Origin: Dinoroseobacter sp039192165
Lineage (GTDB): Bacteria; Pseudomonadota; Alphaproteobacteria; Rhodobacterales; Rhodobacteraceae
Reading direction: 5' to 3'
NCBI GenBank assembly: GCA_039192165.1
Contig: JBCCXD010000009.1
Coordinates: forward strand, 74,051-138,050
Length of the DNA: 64,000 nucleotides
Below, in pieces: positions 9,204 through 17,054 of this stretch; within the stretch, counting starts at the first letter, position 1; every line of letters starts with the position of its first letter. The notes below the pieces were generated by a model. That model was given only the letters and a program-made list of their open reading frames with translations, made no database searches and had not been told where the DNA came from. The position numbers and the translations under genes are program-made.

Positions 9204-10107
9204 AGTTCTAGCACCCGCGAAGATTAATCTGACACTACACGTCACTGGCCAGCGCGCCGATGGCTACCACACGCTTGATAGCCTTGTGGCGTTCGCGCCT
9301 GTGGGTGATGTCTTGCACATTACCGAAGGCAACGTTTTGTCCCTCACCATCGAGGGGCCGGAAGCCTCCGGTGTCCCTTCGGATATGAGCAATCTTGCAA
9401 TGAAAGCCGCAGCGCTCGTCGACCCGGATGCCCGCGCGGCACTGACGTTGGTCAAGAACCTGCCAGTGGCGTCAGGGATTGGCGGCGGCTCTTCGGATGC
9501 TGCGGCGGCGTTCCGCGGAATGCTTGCCTGGCAGGGTGATGCACGATTGAAGACCTACGCGGACAATAACTGGGCCAGGCTCGGGCCAGCCGCAGAACGC
9601 TTGCTGGGACTTGGTGCGGATGTTCCGATGTGCCTCATGCCGCGGCCGCTGCGCGCGCAAGGGATTGGTGAGAAAGTCTCGTTTGTTTCTTTTCCTGCGT
9701 TTCATGCGGTGCTGGTTAACCCGCGCGTGCCGGTTGCAACGCCGGGTGTCTTTCGCGCGCTAGAGCAGCACTCCAATCCAGGCATGCCGGACAAGGCTGT
9801 ACGTTTTGAAAATGAACCTGAAGTTTTGGAGTGGATTTCCTCCCAGCGCAACGATCTGGAGGCTCCCGCGGTAAAGGTGCAGCCCGTGATTGGGGACGTG
9901 CTTGCGGCCTTGCGCGAAACCGAGGGTTGCCGACTCGCGCGGATGTCCGGATCGGGCGCGACGTGCTTCGGTCTCTATCCAGATCAAGGCTTAGCAGAAA
10001 GGGCTGCCAATAGGCTTCGCGCGGCGCAACCTGCCTGGTGGGTGAACGCGACCTGGATCGGTGATTGTGCCGCGTTAGCGCAACCCGTCACAAGTGAGCC
10101 TGATTAA
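9190..10107 (+). CDS. ispE: 4-diphosphocytidyl-2-C-methyl-D-erythritol kinase
   Basis: IspE phosphorylates CDP-methylerythritol in the non-mevalonate (MEP) isoprenoid pathway in the cytoplasm. It is a GHMP kinase: APAKINLTLHVTG is at about residues 8-20 and the glycine-rich ATP loop PVASGIGGGSSDAAAA at 92-107. The third motif (ARMSGSGATCFGLY) is near the C-terminus. At 305 residues it is slightly longer than most (about 280-290). It starts inside the 3' end of the TPR gene (14-nt overlap). IspB, which uses the pathway end product, is encoded just beyond on the opposite strand, so isoprenoid genes are neighbours but convergent. Confidence 0.96.
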   Translation: MTRVRVLAPAKINLTLHVTGQRADGYHTLDSLVAFAPVGDVLHITEGNVLSLTIEGPEASGVPSDMSNLAMKAAALVDPDARAALTLVKNLPVASGIGGGSSDAAAAFRGMLAWQGDARLKTYADNNWARLGPAAERLLGLGADVPMCLMPRPLRAQGIGEKVSFVSFPAFHAVLVNPRVPVATPGVFRALEQHSNPGMPDKAVRFENEPEVLEWISSQRNDLEAPAVKVQPVIGDVLAALRETEGCRLARMSGSGATCFGLYPDQGLAERAANRLRAAQPAWWVNATWIGDCAALAQPVTSEPD

Positions 10108-10133
10108 AGGAGGTATGACCTATTTCAGGTTGC

Positions 10134-11138
10134 TTAATTTAGCCGCGCGACCACGTAATCGGCCAGATCACGGAGCATCCGGGTCAGCTCATGATCGGGA
10201 ACCGTATCTAACGCGGCCTTCGCCTGCTCCGCCCAGGACACGGCATCAGCGCGCGTTGCGTCCAGCGTGCCGTGCTTGCGCAACAGTCCTATTGCATGCT
10301 CGAGGTCGCCCTCGCGCTGATGGCCTTTTTCAATAACACGCTCCCAGAAAGCGCGCTCCTCGACATCCGCCTTCGCAACGGCCTTGATGACGGGCAATGT
10401 CAGTTTTCGTTCGCGGAAGTCGTCCCCGATGTTCTTCCCGATATCGCCACCTGAGCCGCCATAGTCCAGCAAATCATCCACGATCTGGAAGCTGACCCCG
10501 AGCGCATCTCCGTAAGTGAAAAGCGCTTGCACAATGTCTTCTTCGGCACCTGCGATCACGCCTCCTACTTCGGTGGCTGCGGAAAACAGCGCAGCCGTCT
10601 TGCCGCGTACCACCTTGAGATAAATCTCTTCATCCGTTGCAAGGTCCTGTGCTGCCGTGAGTTGCAACACTTCGCCTTCCGCAATCGTTGCGGCGGCATT
10701 TGAGAGGATATCGAGCACGCGTAACGATCCGGTGGCCACCATCAACTGGAACGAACGCGCAAACAGATAATCTCCGACCAGAACGCTAGATTTGTTGTCC
10801 CACAGCAGATTTGCTGTCGGGCGCCCTCGGCGTTGCCCGCTTTCGTCTACGACATCATCGTGCAGTAAAGTGGCAGTGTGGATAAACTCCACCGTGGCCG
10901 CAAGATACTGATGAAAGACACCGTCATACCCGCAAAGCCGTGCAGTTGCGAGCGTAAGCATTGGTCGCAATCGCTTGCCGCCAGCCTCCACCAGATGTGC
11001 TGTCACTTCAGGGATGCGGGGTGCGTGCTCCGAGACCATTTTCTCTCGGATCAGGGCATTTACAGCGTCCATATCTGACGCAAGATACCTGGCCAGCTGA
11101 TCATGCGGCTTGGTGGCTGCGGTCTGATCCAAACTCAT
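10134..11138 (-). CDS. ispB: Polyprenyl diphosphate synthase (octaprenyl/decaprenyl type)
   Basis: This trans-prenyltransferase makes the long side chain of ubiquinone. It has 334 residues. The first aspartate-rich motif DDVVD is at residues 94-98 and the second, DDLLD, at 221-225, followed by the GKNIGDDFRERKLTLP signature. The first motif is of the long-chain type, with no bulky residues just upstream that would shorten the product; chain length (C40 or C50) cannot be fixed from sequence. ATG at 11138 (GGAG with 5-nt spacing) is preferred to the GTG one codon earlier. It is convergent with ispE and divergent from the DUF2007 gene across 56 nt. Confidence 0.93.
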   Translation of the reverse strand: MSLDQTAATKPHDQLARYLASDMDAVNALIREKMVSEHAPRIPEVTAHLVEAGGKRLRPMLTLATARLCGYDGVFHQYLAATVEFIHTATLLHDDVVDESGQRRGRPTANLLWDNKSSVLVGDYLFARSFQLMVATGSLRVLDILSNAAATIAEGEVLQLTAAQDLATDEEIYLKVVRGKTAALFSAATEVGGVIAGAEEDIVQALFTYGDALGVSFQIVDDLLDYGGSGGDIGKNIGDDFRERKLTLPVIKAVAKADVEERAFWERVIEKGHQREGDLEHAIGLLRKHGTLDATRADAVSWAEQAKAALDTVPDHELTRMLRDLADYVVARLN

Positions 11139-11194
11139 CACGGCTCCGTCAATCGGCTCGACAACCGAGCCACCCTGTCCTTAACTCTGCCCTT

Positions 11195-11416
11195 ATGAGA
11201 GAGCTTCTGCGCACCAATGATCCGACACTGATCGCGTTCGCCTCCGCCCTACTGCAAGGGGAGGATATAGACTTCTTCCAGATGGACGTCCACATGAGCG
11301 TTCTCGAAGGGTCCATAGGCGTATTGCCGCGCCGCTTGATGGTTCATCAGCGCGATCTGTTTCGGGCCCGTGCTGTCATGAATGATCACGACATCCCAGT
11401 TACCGAAGATCGATGA
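11195..11416 (+). CDS. DUF2007 small protein
   Basis: The 73-residue product matches the DUF2007 pattern (putative signal-transducing protein): an N-terminal MRELLRTNDPTLIAFASALL stretch, a central DVHMSVLEGS and an RLMVHQRDLFRARAVM segment. These small ferredoxin-like domains have no established biochemical role that I can cite. The ATG at 11195 is the first codon that gives the family start; the longer frame to 10961 lies over ispB. Its stop overlaps the start of the next gene (ATGA), so translation of the methyltransferase is probably coupled to it. It is divergent from ispB. Confidence 0.85.
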   Translation: MRELLRTNDPTLIAFASALLQGEDIDFFQMDVHMSVLEGSIGVLPRRLMVHQRDLFRARAVMNDHDIPVTEDR

Positions 11417-12165
11417 CAGAGCTGGATGGGCTGACGTATGATCGTTTTTTGGGCGGGCGGTTACGGCTCTGGCAACCCAGCGATGGGTATCGTGCGGGTA
11501 CTGATCCAGTGCTGATGGCGGCGGCAGTGCCCGCAGAAAAAAATGATACATTTCTGGAGCTTGGCTGCGGAGTCGGGACCGCAGCGCTTTGCCTTTCCTG
11601 TCGGACTGGGGCAGCCGGAACCGGGCTGGAACTGCAGCCCGAGTATGCCGAACTGGCCAAGCGAAATGCGCGAGAAGCGGCTTTGCCACTGACCGTTATC
11701 ACCGGTGACGTTCACGACATGCCCGGCGATCTGCTTGCGCGCAGGTTCCATCATGTATTTCTGAATCCGCCCTATTTCTCCGAGACAGGCGGTACTCCGG
11801 CCTCCGATCCCAGCCGGGACAAGGCGCTGCGCGACCGGTCTGACCTTGCGGTCTGGCTGAACACCGCAAGTAAACGGCTGCAGCCAAAAGGGAGCCTTAC
11901 GGTCATTTTGCGTGCAGATCGTTTGCGAGACGTCCTGCGAGACGTACCTGGCAGCATTGGCAGCCTGCGGATCCTGCCGCTCACGGCGCGGGAAGGTCGC
12001 GCTGCAAAACGTGTTTTGCTGCAGGGCAGAAAAGACGGAAAGGCGCCGCTCACCCTGTTGGCCCCCTTCGTTTTACACTCTGGAGCCGTGCATTTGCGCG
12101 ATGGCGAAGACTTCAGTGACGCCGCTCAGAGGGTACTGCGAGACGGGGCTGCGCTTCCGATTTAG
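11413..12165 (+). CDS. TrmN6-like tRNA1(Val) adenine-N6 methyltransferase
   Basis: This is a Rossmann-fold SAM-dependent methyltransferase of 250 residues. The SAM-binding loop ELGCGVGTAALCL is at residues 49-61, and the NPPY catalytic motif typical of amino-N6-adenine methyltransferases is at 118-121. The N-terminal YRAGTDPVLMAAAV matches the TrmN6/YfiC family, which methylates A37 of tRNA1(Val) in E. coli. Substrate is inferred from family only, since related NPPY enzymes modify other nucleic acids or proteins. It overlaps the DUF2007 gene by 4 nt and is probably expressed with it. The DUF465 gene begins 110 nt downstream. Confidence 0.85.
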   Translation: MTELDGLTYDRFLGGRLRLWQPSDGYRAGTDPVLMAAAVPAEKNDTFLELGCGVGTAALCLSCRTGAAGTGLELQPEYAELAKRNAREAALPLTVITGDVHDMPGDLLARRFHHVFLNPPYFSETGGTPASDPSRDKALRDRSDLAVWLNTASKRLQPKGSLTVILRADRLRDVLRDVPGSIGSLRILPLTAREGRAAKRVLLQGRKDGKAPLTLLAPFVLHSGAVHLRDGEDFSDAAQRVLRDGAALPI

Positions 12166-12274
12166 CCCTTGCGCTCAGTTCCTAGTGCGGCGCTGCAGCA
12201 ACTCTTTTTCGTGACTCGACTCGCTTCGTGTGGTGCACTCAGTACACAGTCCACACAAATAAAGGAGGTAGCCC

Positions 12275-12442
12275 ATGTCGTTGAGTTCGCATATCCAGGA
12301 ACTCCGCAGGAAACACCAGCATTTAGCAGCACAGGTGGACGCAGCACAGCGCAACGCGGGAATCGATAGCCTGACCCTTGCGAGTCTCAAAAAGCAGAAG
12401 CTTCGGATCAAAGAAGAAATCGAGCGACTGCAAACACAGTGA
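12275..12442 (+). CDS. YdcH-family (DUF465) small protein
   Basis: This 55-residue, highly charged helical protein reads MSLSSHIQELRRKHQHL at the start and ends in KKQKLRIKEEIERLQTQ. It fits DUF465, a family of small coiled-coil-like proteins of unknown role, common in alphaproteobacteria. It has a near-perfect ribosome-binding site (AAAGGAGG with seven-base spacing), which suggests high translation. A strong intrinsic terminator lies 10 nt after the stop, so it forms the end of a transcript or a monocistronic unit. Confidence 0.88.
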   Translation: MSLSSHIQELRRKHQHLAAQVDAAQRNAGIDSLTLASLKKQKLRIKEEIERLQTQ

Positions 12443-12452
12443 TGCCTCTTTT

Positions 12453-12488
12453 GCGGCGCTGGGATTCGTGTGTCCCGCGCCGCTTTTT
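12453..12488 (+). terminator. Rho-independent terminator after the DUF465 gene
   Basis: The stem GCGGCGC / GCGCCGC is extended by GGGA / TCCC after one unpaired T, with an 8-nt loop, and is followed by five T residues (12484-12488). It lies 10 nt downstream of the DUF465 stop. The opposite strand has no T run, so it should act only on plus-strand transcripts. Confidence 0.88.
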
Positions 12489-12494
12489 CAGTCC

Positions 12495-13445
12495 TTAGGG
12501 AGCGACGTCTTCCGCTGAAACAAAGCGGACCTCGTCAGGGGCAGACCCGGTGCCCGATACGGCACCAGACAGCCAATCCAGAAATGCTTTGACCTGCGGT
12601 TTTTCTTCGAAGCCCGCAGGGCAAAGGACACGATAATGCGCTTTGGTCGTGATCGCGATCGGAAAGGGCATAACCAGACGGCCATCTCGTAAAGCGCCAG
12701 CGGTTAAGGAAATACGGCCCAGAACGGCGCCAGCGCCTGCTTCGGCCGCGTCGATTGCGTGATCTGCCTGCGAAAACCGCGGTATGATGCTTGGCGGGTC
12801 GACCACCCCAGCGGCCCGAAACCAGGCTGGCCAATCCGCTGGTGGTGACACAAAGTGAAGGTTGTCGTCATCTAACAGGGTGACACCAGCAAGATCAGCC
12901 GGGGTTTCAAGCCTTTCGGCAAGCTCTGGCGCAACCATTGGGCTGAGCCACTCATGAATTAAAACCCGTGAATAAAGCCCTTTATCATCACCGCCCATCC
13001 CAAACCGGATGGCGATGTCCACACCGTCACGCTCAAAGTCCATCAGACGCAGACTTGCCGAAAAGCGCAGGTCGATATCCGGGTTTTTCTGGGCGAAGTC
13101 GAATAGACGTGGTGCAAGCCATTTTGCGGTAAATGCCGGACCGGCAGTGATTGTCAGGCTGGAGGTATCAAGACTACGAAGCGCTGCAGCCCAGGCGCGC
13201 GTTAGCTCGGTAAATCCGCGCGCACAGCCCGGGGCCAGAATCTTGCCCGCTTCCGTTAACTCAACCGCGCGATTTAAGCGTCTGAAGACCGGGGCCCCCA
13301 TGTGGTCTTCGAGGGACTTGATCTGAAAGCTCAGGGCGGCGGGTGTCACGTTCAACTCGTCCGCAGCGAGCGAGAAGCTCATATGGCGGGCGGCGGCCTC
13401 AAAAGCGCGTAAAGCGGTCAGGGGTGGAAGACGTGGTTCCGACAT
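12495..13445 (-). CDS. LysR-family transcriptional regulator (GcvA-like)
   Basis: The product is 316 residues: an N-terminal winged helix-turn-helix (about residues 8-65, containing AARHMSFSLAADELNVTPAALS) and a periplasmic-binding-protein-like effector domain. The opening LPPLTALRAFEAAARH is typical of the GcvA/AmpR branch. ATG at 13445 gives that start; the open frame continues nine codons to 13472 over the AT-rich intergenic region. It is divergent from a 48-residue protein gene, with 98 nt between the starts containing two short palindromes. A LysR protein would be expected to act on that divergent gene and on itself. The effector is unknown. Confidence 0.9.
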   Translation of the reverse strand: MSEPRLPPLTALRAFEAAARHMSFSLAADELNVTPAALSFQIKSLEDHMGAPVFRRLNRAVELTEAGKILAPGCARGFTELTRAWAAALRSLDTSSLTITAGPAFTAKWLAPRLFDFAQKNPDIDLRFSASLRLMDFERDGVDIAIRFGMGGDDKGLYSRVLIHEWLSPMVAPELAERLETPADLAGVTLLDDDNLHFVSPPADWPAWFRAAGVVDPPSIIPRFSQADHAIDAAEAGAGAVLGRISLTAGALRDGRLVMPFPIAITTKAHYRVLCPAGFEEKPQVKAFLDWLSGAVSGTGSAPDEVRFVSAEDVAP

Positions 13446-13461
13446 GTAAGAAAATCTATAC

Positions 13462-13530
13462 TGAAATTTCAAAAAGTCTCGTTTGTAAGTATAATGCGGT
13501 AGGCAGATATTAGGAGCAATTGAAAATTTC
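13462..13530. promoter_or_regulatory. Divergent regulatory region with -10 box and two palindromes
   Basis: This AT-rich region lies between the lysR start (13445) and the small-protein start (13544). It has a perfect 10-bp palindrome TGAAATTTCA (13462-13471), a consensus -10 box TATAAT (13490-13495) reading towards the small gene, and GAAAATTTC (13522-13530) flanked by ATTG/CAAT. The -35 region is weak. This fits an activator-dependent promoter with LysR operators, but that is inference. Confidence 0.4.
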
Positions 13531-13543
13531 CAATCTGAAAGGA

Positions 13544-13690
13544 ATGGCTATGACCCCGACCAATTCCCCGCTGACTTACGACGAAGCAATCGAACGTGGC
13601 CGTCAGGCCCGCGCACTTGCGATGCAGGATGCAGTTTCTGCCATCCGTCAGTTTCTTGCCGCTCGTCTGACCAAAGAAGTTACGGCATGA
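13544..13690 (+). CDS. 48-residue protein divergent from the LysR gene
   Basis: The frame ATG 13544 to TGA 13690 has AAAGGA just upstream. The product begins MAMTPTNSPLTYDEAIERG and is then helical, alanine-rich and amphipathic (AMQDAVSAIRQFLAARL). A second in-frame ATG at 13550 is possible. I do not recognise a family. It is not the DUF1127 type, which is the common small-protein class in this group. A strong hairpin terminator follows 4 nt after the stop, so it forms its own transcript, consistent with a real, separately controlled small gene under the divergent regulator. Confidence 0.7.
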   Translation: MAMTPTNSPLTYDEAIERGRQARALAMQDAVSAIRQFLAARLTKEVTA

Positions 13691-13694
13691 AAAC

Positions 13695-13732
13695 GGGCCG
13701 GCCTCCGGTGCACAGGGGGCCGGCCCATCTTT
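13695..13732. terminator. Bidirectional terminator between the small gene and phaB
   Basis: A perfect 9-bp stem GGGCCGGCC / GGCCGGCCC (13695-13703 and 13718-13726) has a 14-nt loop. The plus side is followed by ATCTTT; on the minus strand the stem is followed by GTTTTC. It can therefore end the small-gene transcript and the converging phaB transcript. Confidence 0.85.
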
Positions 13733-13746
13733 AAAGGAAAGAGAAA

Positions 13747-14472
13747 TCAGACGAAGAACTGTGCGCCGTTCGCCGAGATCGTGGATCCGTTGATGAAGCC
13801 CGCATCATCGGAGGCCAGGAAAGCCACGCAGCGTGCGATTTCTTCCGGCTCGCCAAGACGGCCGGCAGGGATTTGCGGGATGATCTTCGAGTTGAGGACC
13901 TCCTCCGGGATCGCACGTACCATTTCAGTGCCAATGTAACCCGGGCACACCGCATTCGCGGTGATGCCCGCGCGCGCGCCTTCCTGTGCCAGCGATTTTA
14001 CGATGCCCAGATCGCCGGCTTTTGTCGCGGCATAGTTCACCTGACCTGCCTGCCCTTTTTGCCCGTTGATGGAAGAGATTACGATCACCCGGCCAAACTT
14101 GCGCTCACGCATACCGGGCCAGACCGGGCGGACGGTATTGAAGACGCCGGTAAGGTTTGTGTCGATCACCTTCTGCCATTGCTCGGGGGTCATTTTGTGG
14201 AAGAACCCGTCCCAGGTGATGCCCGCGTTGGCAACGACCACGTCAATCGGACCGAGTTCCGCTTCGACCTGAGCGATGCCCGCGGCGCTGGCTTCATAGT
14301 CAGCAACGTTCCACTTATAGGTTTTGATACCTGTCGCCTCGGTAAAGGCTGCTGCTTTCTCGTCGTTGCCAGCATATGTGGCTGCGACGCTGTATCCTTC
14401 GGCCTGCAGGGCCTTGGAGATGGCTTCGCCGATACCGCGCGAACCGCCAGTCACTAGTGCTACACGTCCCAT
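13747..14472 (-). CDS. phaB: Acetoacetyl-CoA reductase
   Basis: This NADPH-dependent reductase makes (R)-3-hydroxybutyryl-CoA, the monomer of polyhydroxybutyrate. It is a 241-residue short-chain dehydrogenase with the TGGSRGIGEAI cofactor loop at residues 8-18, NAG at about 87, catalytic Ser in VISSINGQKGQAGQ and YAATK (Tyr-x-x-x-Lys) at about 150-154. Length and the Q-rich segment before the catalytic Tyr match PhaB rather than FabG. It lies downstream of phaA on the same strand; a terminator-like hairpin stands between them. The polymerase gene phaC is not in the window. Confidence 0.94.
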   Translation of the reverse strand: MGRVALVTGGSRGIGEAISKALQAEGYSVAATYAGNDEKAAAFTEATGIKTYKWNVADYEASAAGIAQVEAELGPIDVVVANAGITWDGFFHKMTPEQWQKVIDTNLTGVFNTVRPVWPGMRERKFGRVIVISSINGQKGQAGQVNYAATKAGDLGIVKSLAQEGARAGITANAVCPGYIGTEMVRAIPEEVLNSKIIPQIPAGRLGEPEEIARCVAFLASDDAGFINGSTISANGAQFFV

Positions 14473-14541
14473 TGGATCCTCCTACGGATGCTTGTTTTTG
14501 TCCGGCCGGGCGGGATGTGTTCGGATGCGCCCGGTGGAATG

Positions 14542-14565
14542 AAAAGGGCGGCCACATGGCCACCC
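14542..14565 (-). terminator. Hairpin with T run between phaA and phaB
   Basis: On the minus strand GGGTGGCC and GGCCGCCC pair around a 4-nt loop (one G-T wobble), followed by TTTTC. It lies 12 nt after the phaA stop and 70 nt before the phaB start. It looks like an intrinsic terminator or attenuator that would reduce read-through into phaB. Confidence 0.65.
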
Positions 14566-14577
14566 GAAAGGTCCGCT

Positions 14578-15753
14578 TTAGGGACGTTCGAGGCACATAG
14601 CGACACCCATGCCGCCGCCAATGCAAAGCGTTGCGAGGCCTTTTTTGGCGTCGCGGCGCTGCATTTCAAACAGCAGCGTGTTCAGGATCCGCGCGCCAGA
14701 TGCACCGATCGGATGGCCGATCGCGATCGCGCCCCCGTTTACATTCACAATCTCAGGATCCCAGCCCATGTCTTTGTTCACAGCGCAAGCCTGTGCGGCA
14801 AAGGCTTCGTTTGCTTCAACCAGATCCAGGTCAGCGACCTTCCATCCGGCTTTCTCGAGCGCTTTGCGCGATGCGTAGATCGGGCCTACACCCATCACCG
14901 ACGGGTCAAGACCTGCGGTGGCGTAAGACGCAATCCGCGCCAGCGGTTCGATCCCGCGTTTTTCGGCCTCATCGGCAGACATCAGCAGCGCGCCAGCTGC
15001 ACCGTCGTTCAAGCCAGAGGCGTTTGCCGCGGTGACAGTCCCGTCTTTGGTAAAGGCAGGACGAAGCTTTTGCATGTTTTCGATGGTTGCGCCTGCGCGG
15101 ATGTATTCATCCTTATCAACCACAGTCTCCCCTTTGCGGGTCTTGACGGTAAATGGGATAACTTCGTCATCAAATTTACCGGCGTTCTGTGCTGCCTCGG
15201 CCTTGTTCTGGCTGCCGACAGCAAACTCGTCCTGCATTTCGCGGCTGATTTGCCATTGCTCTGCGACGTTTTCTGCGGTCTGGCCCATATGGTAGCCGTT
15301 GAACGCGTCCCACAGGCCGTCGCGGATCATGGAGTCGATGAATTTCATGTCGCCCATTTTCTGACCTGCACGCAAGTTTGCCACGTGGGGGCTGAGCGTC
15401 ATGTTTTCTTGTCCGCCCGCACAGACAATGCTGGCATCGCCAAGCTGGATGTGCTGAGCTCCAAGGGCGACGGCACGAAGGCCGGACCCGCACACCTGGT
15501 TGATGCCCCAGGCGGCGCTTTCGATTGGGAGGCCGGCGTTGACATGAGCCTGGCGCGCAGGGTTCTGTCCCTGACCTCCGGTGAGAACCTGGCCCAGAAT
15601 GGTCTCAGAGACGTCGGATTTCTCGACGCCTGCGCGCTCGACAAGCGCTTCCAGAACGGCAGCCCCAAGATCATGAGCGGGTGTTTTTGCGAAAGATCCA
15701 CTAAAGCTGCCAACGGCTGTGCGCGCTGCAGATGCGATTACGACATTGGTCAT
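14578..15753 (-). CDS. phaA: Acetyl-CoA C-acetyltransferase (beta-ketothiolase)
   Basis: This condenses two acetyl-CoA to acetoacetyl-CoA, feeding PhaB and also the ethylmalonyl-CoA pathway. It has 391 residues, the family norm. The nucleophilic Cys is in NQVCGSGLRAV (about residue 88). The C-terminal catalytic His is in AIGHPIGASGARI (about 350) and the second Cys in CIGGGMGVAM (about 380). ATG at 15753, with AGGGG upstream. Same strand and order phaA-phaB as in other PHB producers. Acetoacetyl-CoA from this enzyme is a natural link to the mcl1 gene elsewhere in the window. Confidence 0.96.
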   Translation of the reverse strand: MTNVVIASAARTAVGSFSGSFAKTPAHDLGAAVLEALVERAGVEKSDVSETILGQVLTGGQGQNPARQAHVNAGLPIESAAWGINQVCGSGLRAVALGAQHIQLGDASIVCAGGQENMTLSPHVANLRAGQKMGDMKFIDSMIRDGLWDAFNGYHMGQTAENVAEQWQISREMQDEFAVGSQNKAEAAQNAGKFDDEVIPFTVKTRKGETVVDKDEYIRAGATIENMQKLRPAFTKDGTVTAANASGLNDGAAGALLMSADEAEKRGIEPLARIASYATAGLDPSVMGVGPIYASRKALEKAGWKVADLDLVEANEAFAAQACAVNKDMGWDPEIVNVNGGAIAIGHPIGASGARILNTLLFEMQRRDAKKGLATLCIGGGMGVAMCLERP

Positions 15754-16094
15754 CGGATGAATTCCCCTTCTGGATTCCTACGGACGCCCGAATGCGCAGG
15801 GCAATGTAGGCGCGACAAGTGCTGTCATGTCTTCGTCTAGAGAGCCGAATACGTTGCGGCAACTGACATCGTGTCTCAGTCACGCCAATCCATGGACCTC
15901 TCGGGGGCGCGGTTCAGGTTGAACAAAATTGTATTTATCTTCTTGAAAAGTGTTATAAAAGTCAGCTTAAGTCAGCGACCACTGACGTGAGCGGGGCAGC
16001 ATTGCATCTGGCGCAAAGCCGCCATGAAACACCGTTTCTGTCTGCGTGCCGAGGGAATCGCAGGCTCTGCGCCTTCTTTTCCTGCCAGCTAAGA
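15754..16094. other. 341-nt gap between phaA and the EAL gene
   Basis: I see no gene here. Both flanking genes are on the minus strand, so this should hold the end of the EAL transcript and the phaA promoter. An AT-rich patch at about 15920-15965 contains, on the minus strand, TTATAAC and two copies of CTGACTT spaced ten bases apart (CTGACTTAAG then CTGACTTTTA). No good -35/-10 pair with correct spacing was found. Open frames of 60-100 codons here have no family resemblance. Confidence 0.5.
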
Positions 16095-16931
16095 CTAGGC
16101 GGTTTGGCGCATTTCGGCGCGATCGAGCCAGGCTGGCCGCGTTGACGGAGCAGCAAAGTGGTACCCCTGCAGACAATCCACCCCGGCGGATGTAAGAAAT
16201 GCAACGTCCTGTGCCGTTTCGACCGACTCTGCAACCGTGAACATGTCAAAGTGCCTGGCCACATCTACCAGCGCCTGAACCAAGACCTGGTTGTCAGCGC
16301 TCCGCGCGACATTGCGCACAAACTCGCCATCGATCTTGAGAATGTCGAAATAGAAGTCACGGAGATATCTGAACGACGTGTACCCTGCGCCGAAGTCATC
16401 CAGCGCGAAGGATATTCCATCCTTCTGCAGATCTTTCATGAATACGGTTACGATTTCGGGCATGACCATGGTCGATTTTTCTGTGATTTCCAAAATGAGC
16501 CGTTCCGCAGCAGTGGGGTCTGCGGCAAGGCCTGCTCGCAAAGTCGCGGACCAGGGCTCATAACCAATGGAGCGCGCCGACATATTGATGGCAAGCCGCA
16601 AATGCGGGACCCGGCGCAGCGTATCCAGCCCGATTTCCAGCGCGAGGCAGTCCAGTTTGCGACCGAGTTCCAGGTTTTCAACGGTGTCGATGAATTCGCG
16701 CGCCGGAATAATCCGGCCGCTGGTGTCCATAACGCGGATCAACCCTTCGAAAAATGCGGCTCTTTTCGGCCTGCGAGCCAAAACCACGGGCTGATAAGCC
16801 AGCAGCACATTTTTGCGTTCCACCGCCTGTGCCACCATAGCCATAACGTTACGATCCCGTTGAGACACCGCCTCGTTCAGCGGGGTCTGTCTGCCGGCTT
16901 TGCGCCCTTTTTTGCGGGGAGGTGGTGGCAT
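16095..16931 (-). CDS. EAL-domain cyclic-di-GMP phosphodiesterase
   Basis: This stand-alone EAL domain of 278 residues is expected to hydrolyse c-di-GMP. The signature is EGL rather than EAL (Glu62). Other metal-binding and catalytic residues are in place: Asn116 (INMSA), Glu148 and Glu151 (EITE), Asp178-Asp179 (DDFGAGY), Lys199 (KID), Glu235 and Glu238 (AESVE) and Gln255 (QGYHF). EGL variants are often active, so activity is likely. There is no GGDEF domain and no sensor domain, only a basic N-terminal 25 residues (PPPPRKKGRKAGR). It is divergent from tag. Confidence 0.9.
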   Translation of the reverse strand: MPPPPRKKGRKAGRQTPLNEAVSQRDRNVMAMVAQAVERKNVLLAYQPVVLARRPKRAAFFEGLIRVMDTSGRIIPAREFIDTVENLELGRKLDCLALEIGLDTLRRVPHLRLAINMSARSIGYEPWSATLRAGLAADPTAAERLILEITEKSTMVMPEIVTVFMKDLQKDGISFALDDFGAGYTSFRYLRDFYFDILKIDGEFVRNVARSADNQVLVQALVDVARHFDMFTVAESVETAQDVAFLTSAGVDCLQGYHFAAPSTRPAWLDRAEMRQTA

Positions 16932-17054
16932 AGAGAATTCCTTCGCGGTTGGAAGGACCTTGCGGCGGCGTGACTTAAAATCGCGTAAATCTTCTCGATT
17001 TGTTCCTCTTTCGTTTCAAATCAGATAGACACGGGCTGCAGCAAGGAGAGGCAA

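Noticed and set aside
10115..10336. Open frame right after AAAGGAGG downstream of ispE
   Set aside because: The ATG is only one base from the AGGAGG, too close for initiation. The frame runs antisense through the conserved 3' end of ispB and the product is Arg/Pro-rich and not protein-like.
15962..16264. 100-codon minus-strand frame in the gap after the EAL gene
   Set aside because: It overlaps the 3' end of the EAL gene in another frame and shows no family resemblance or start signal.
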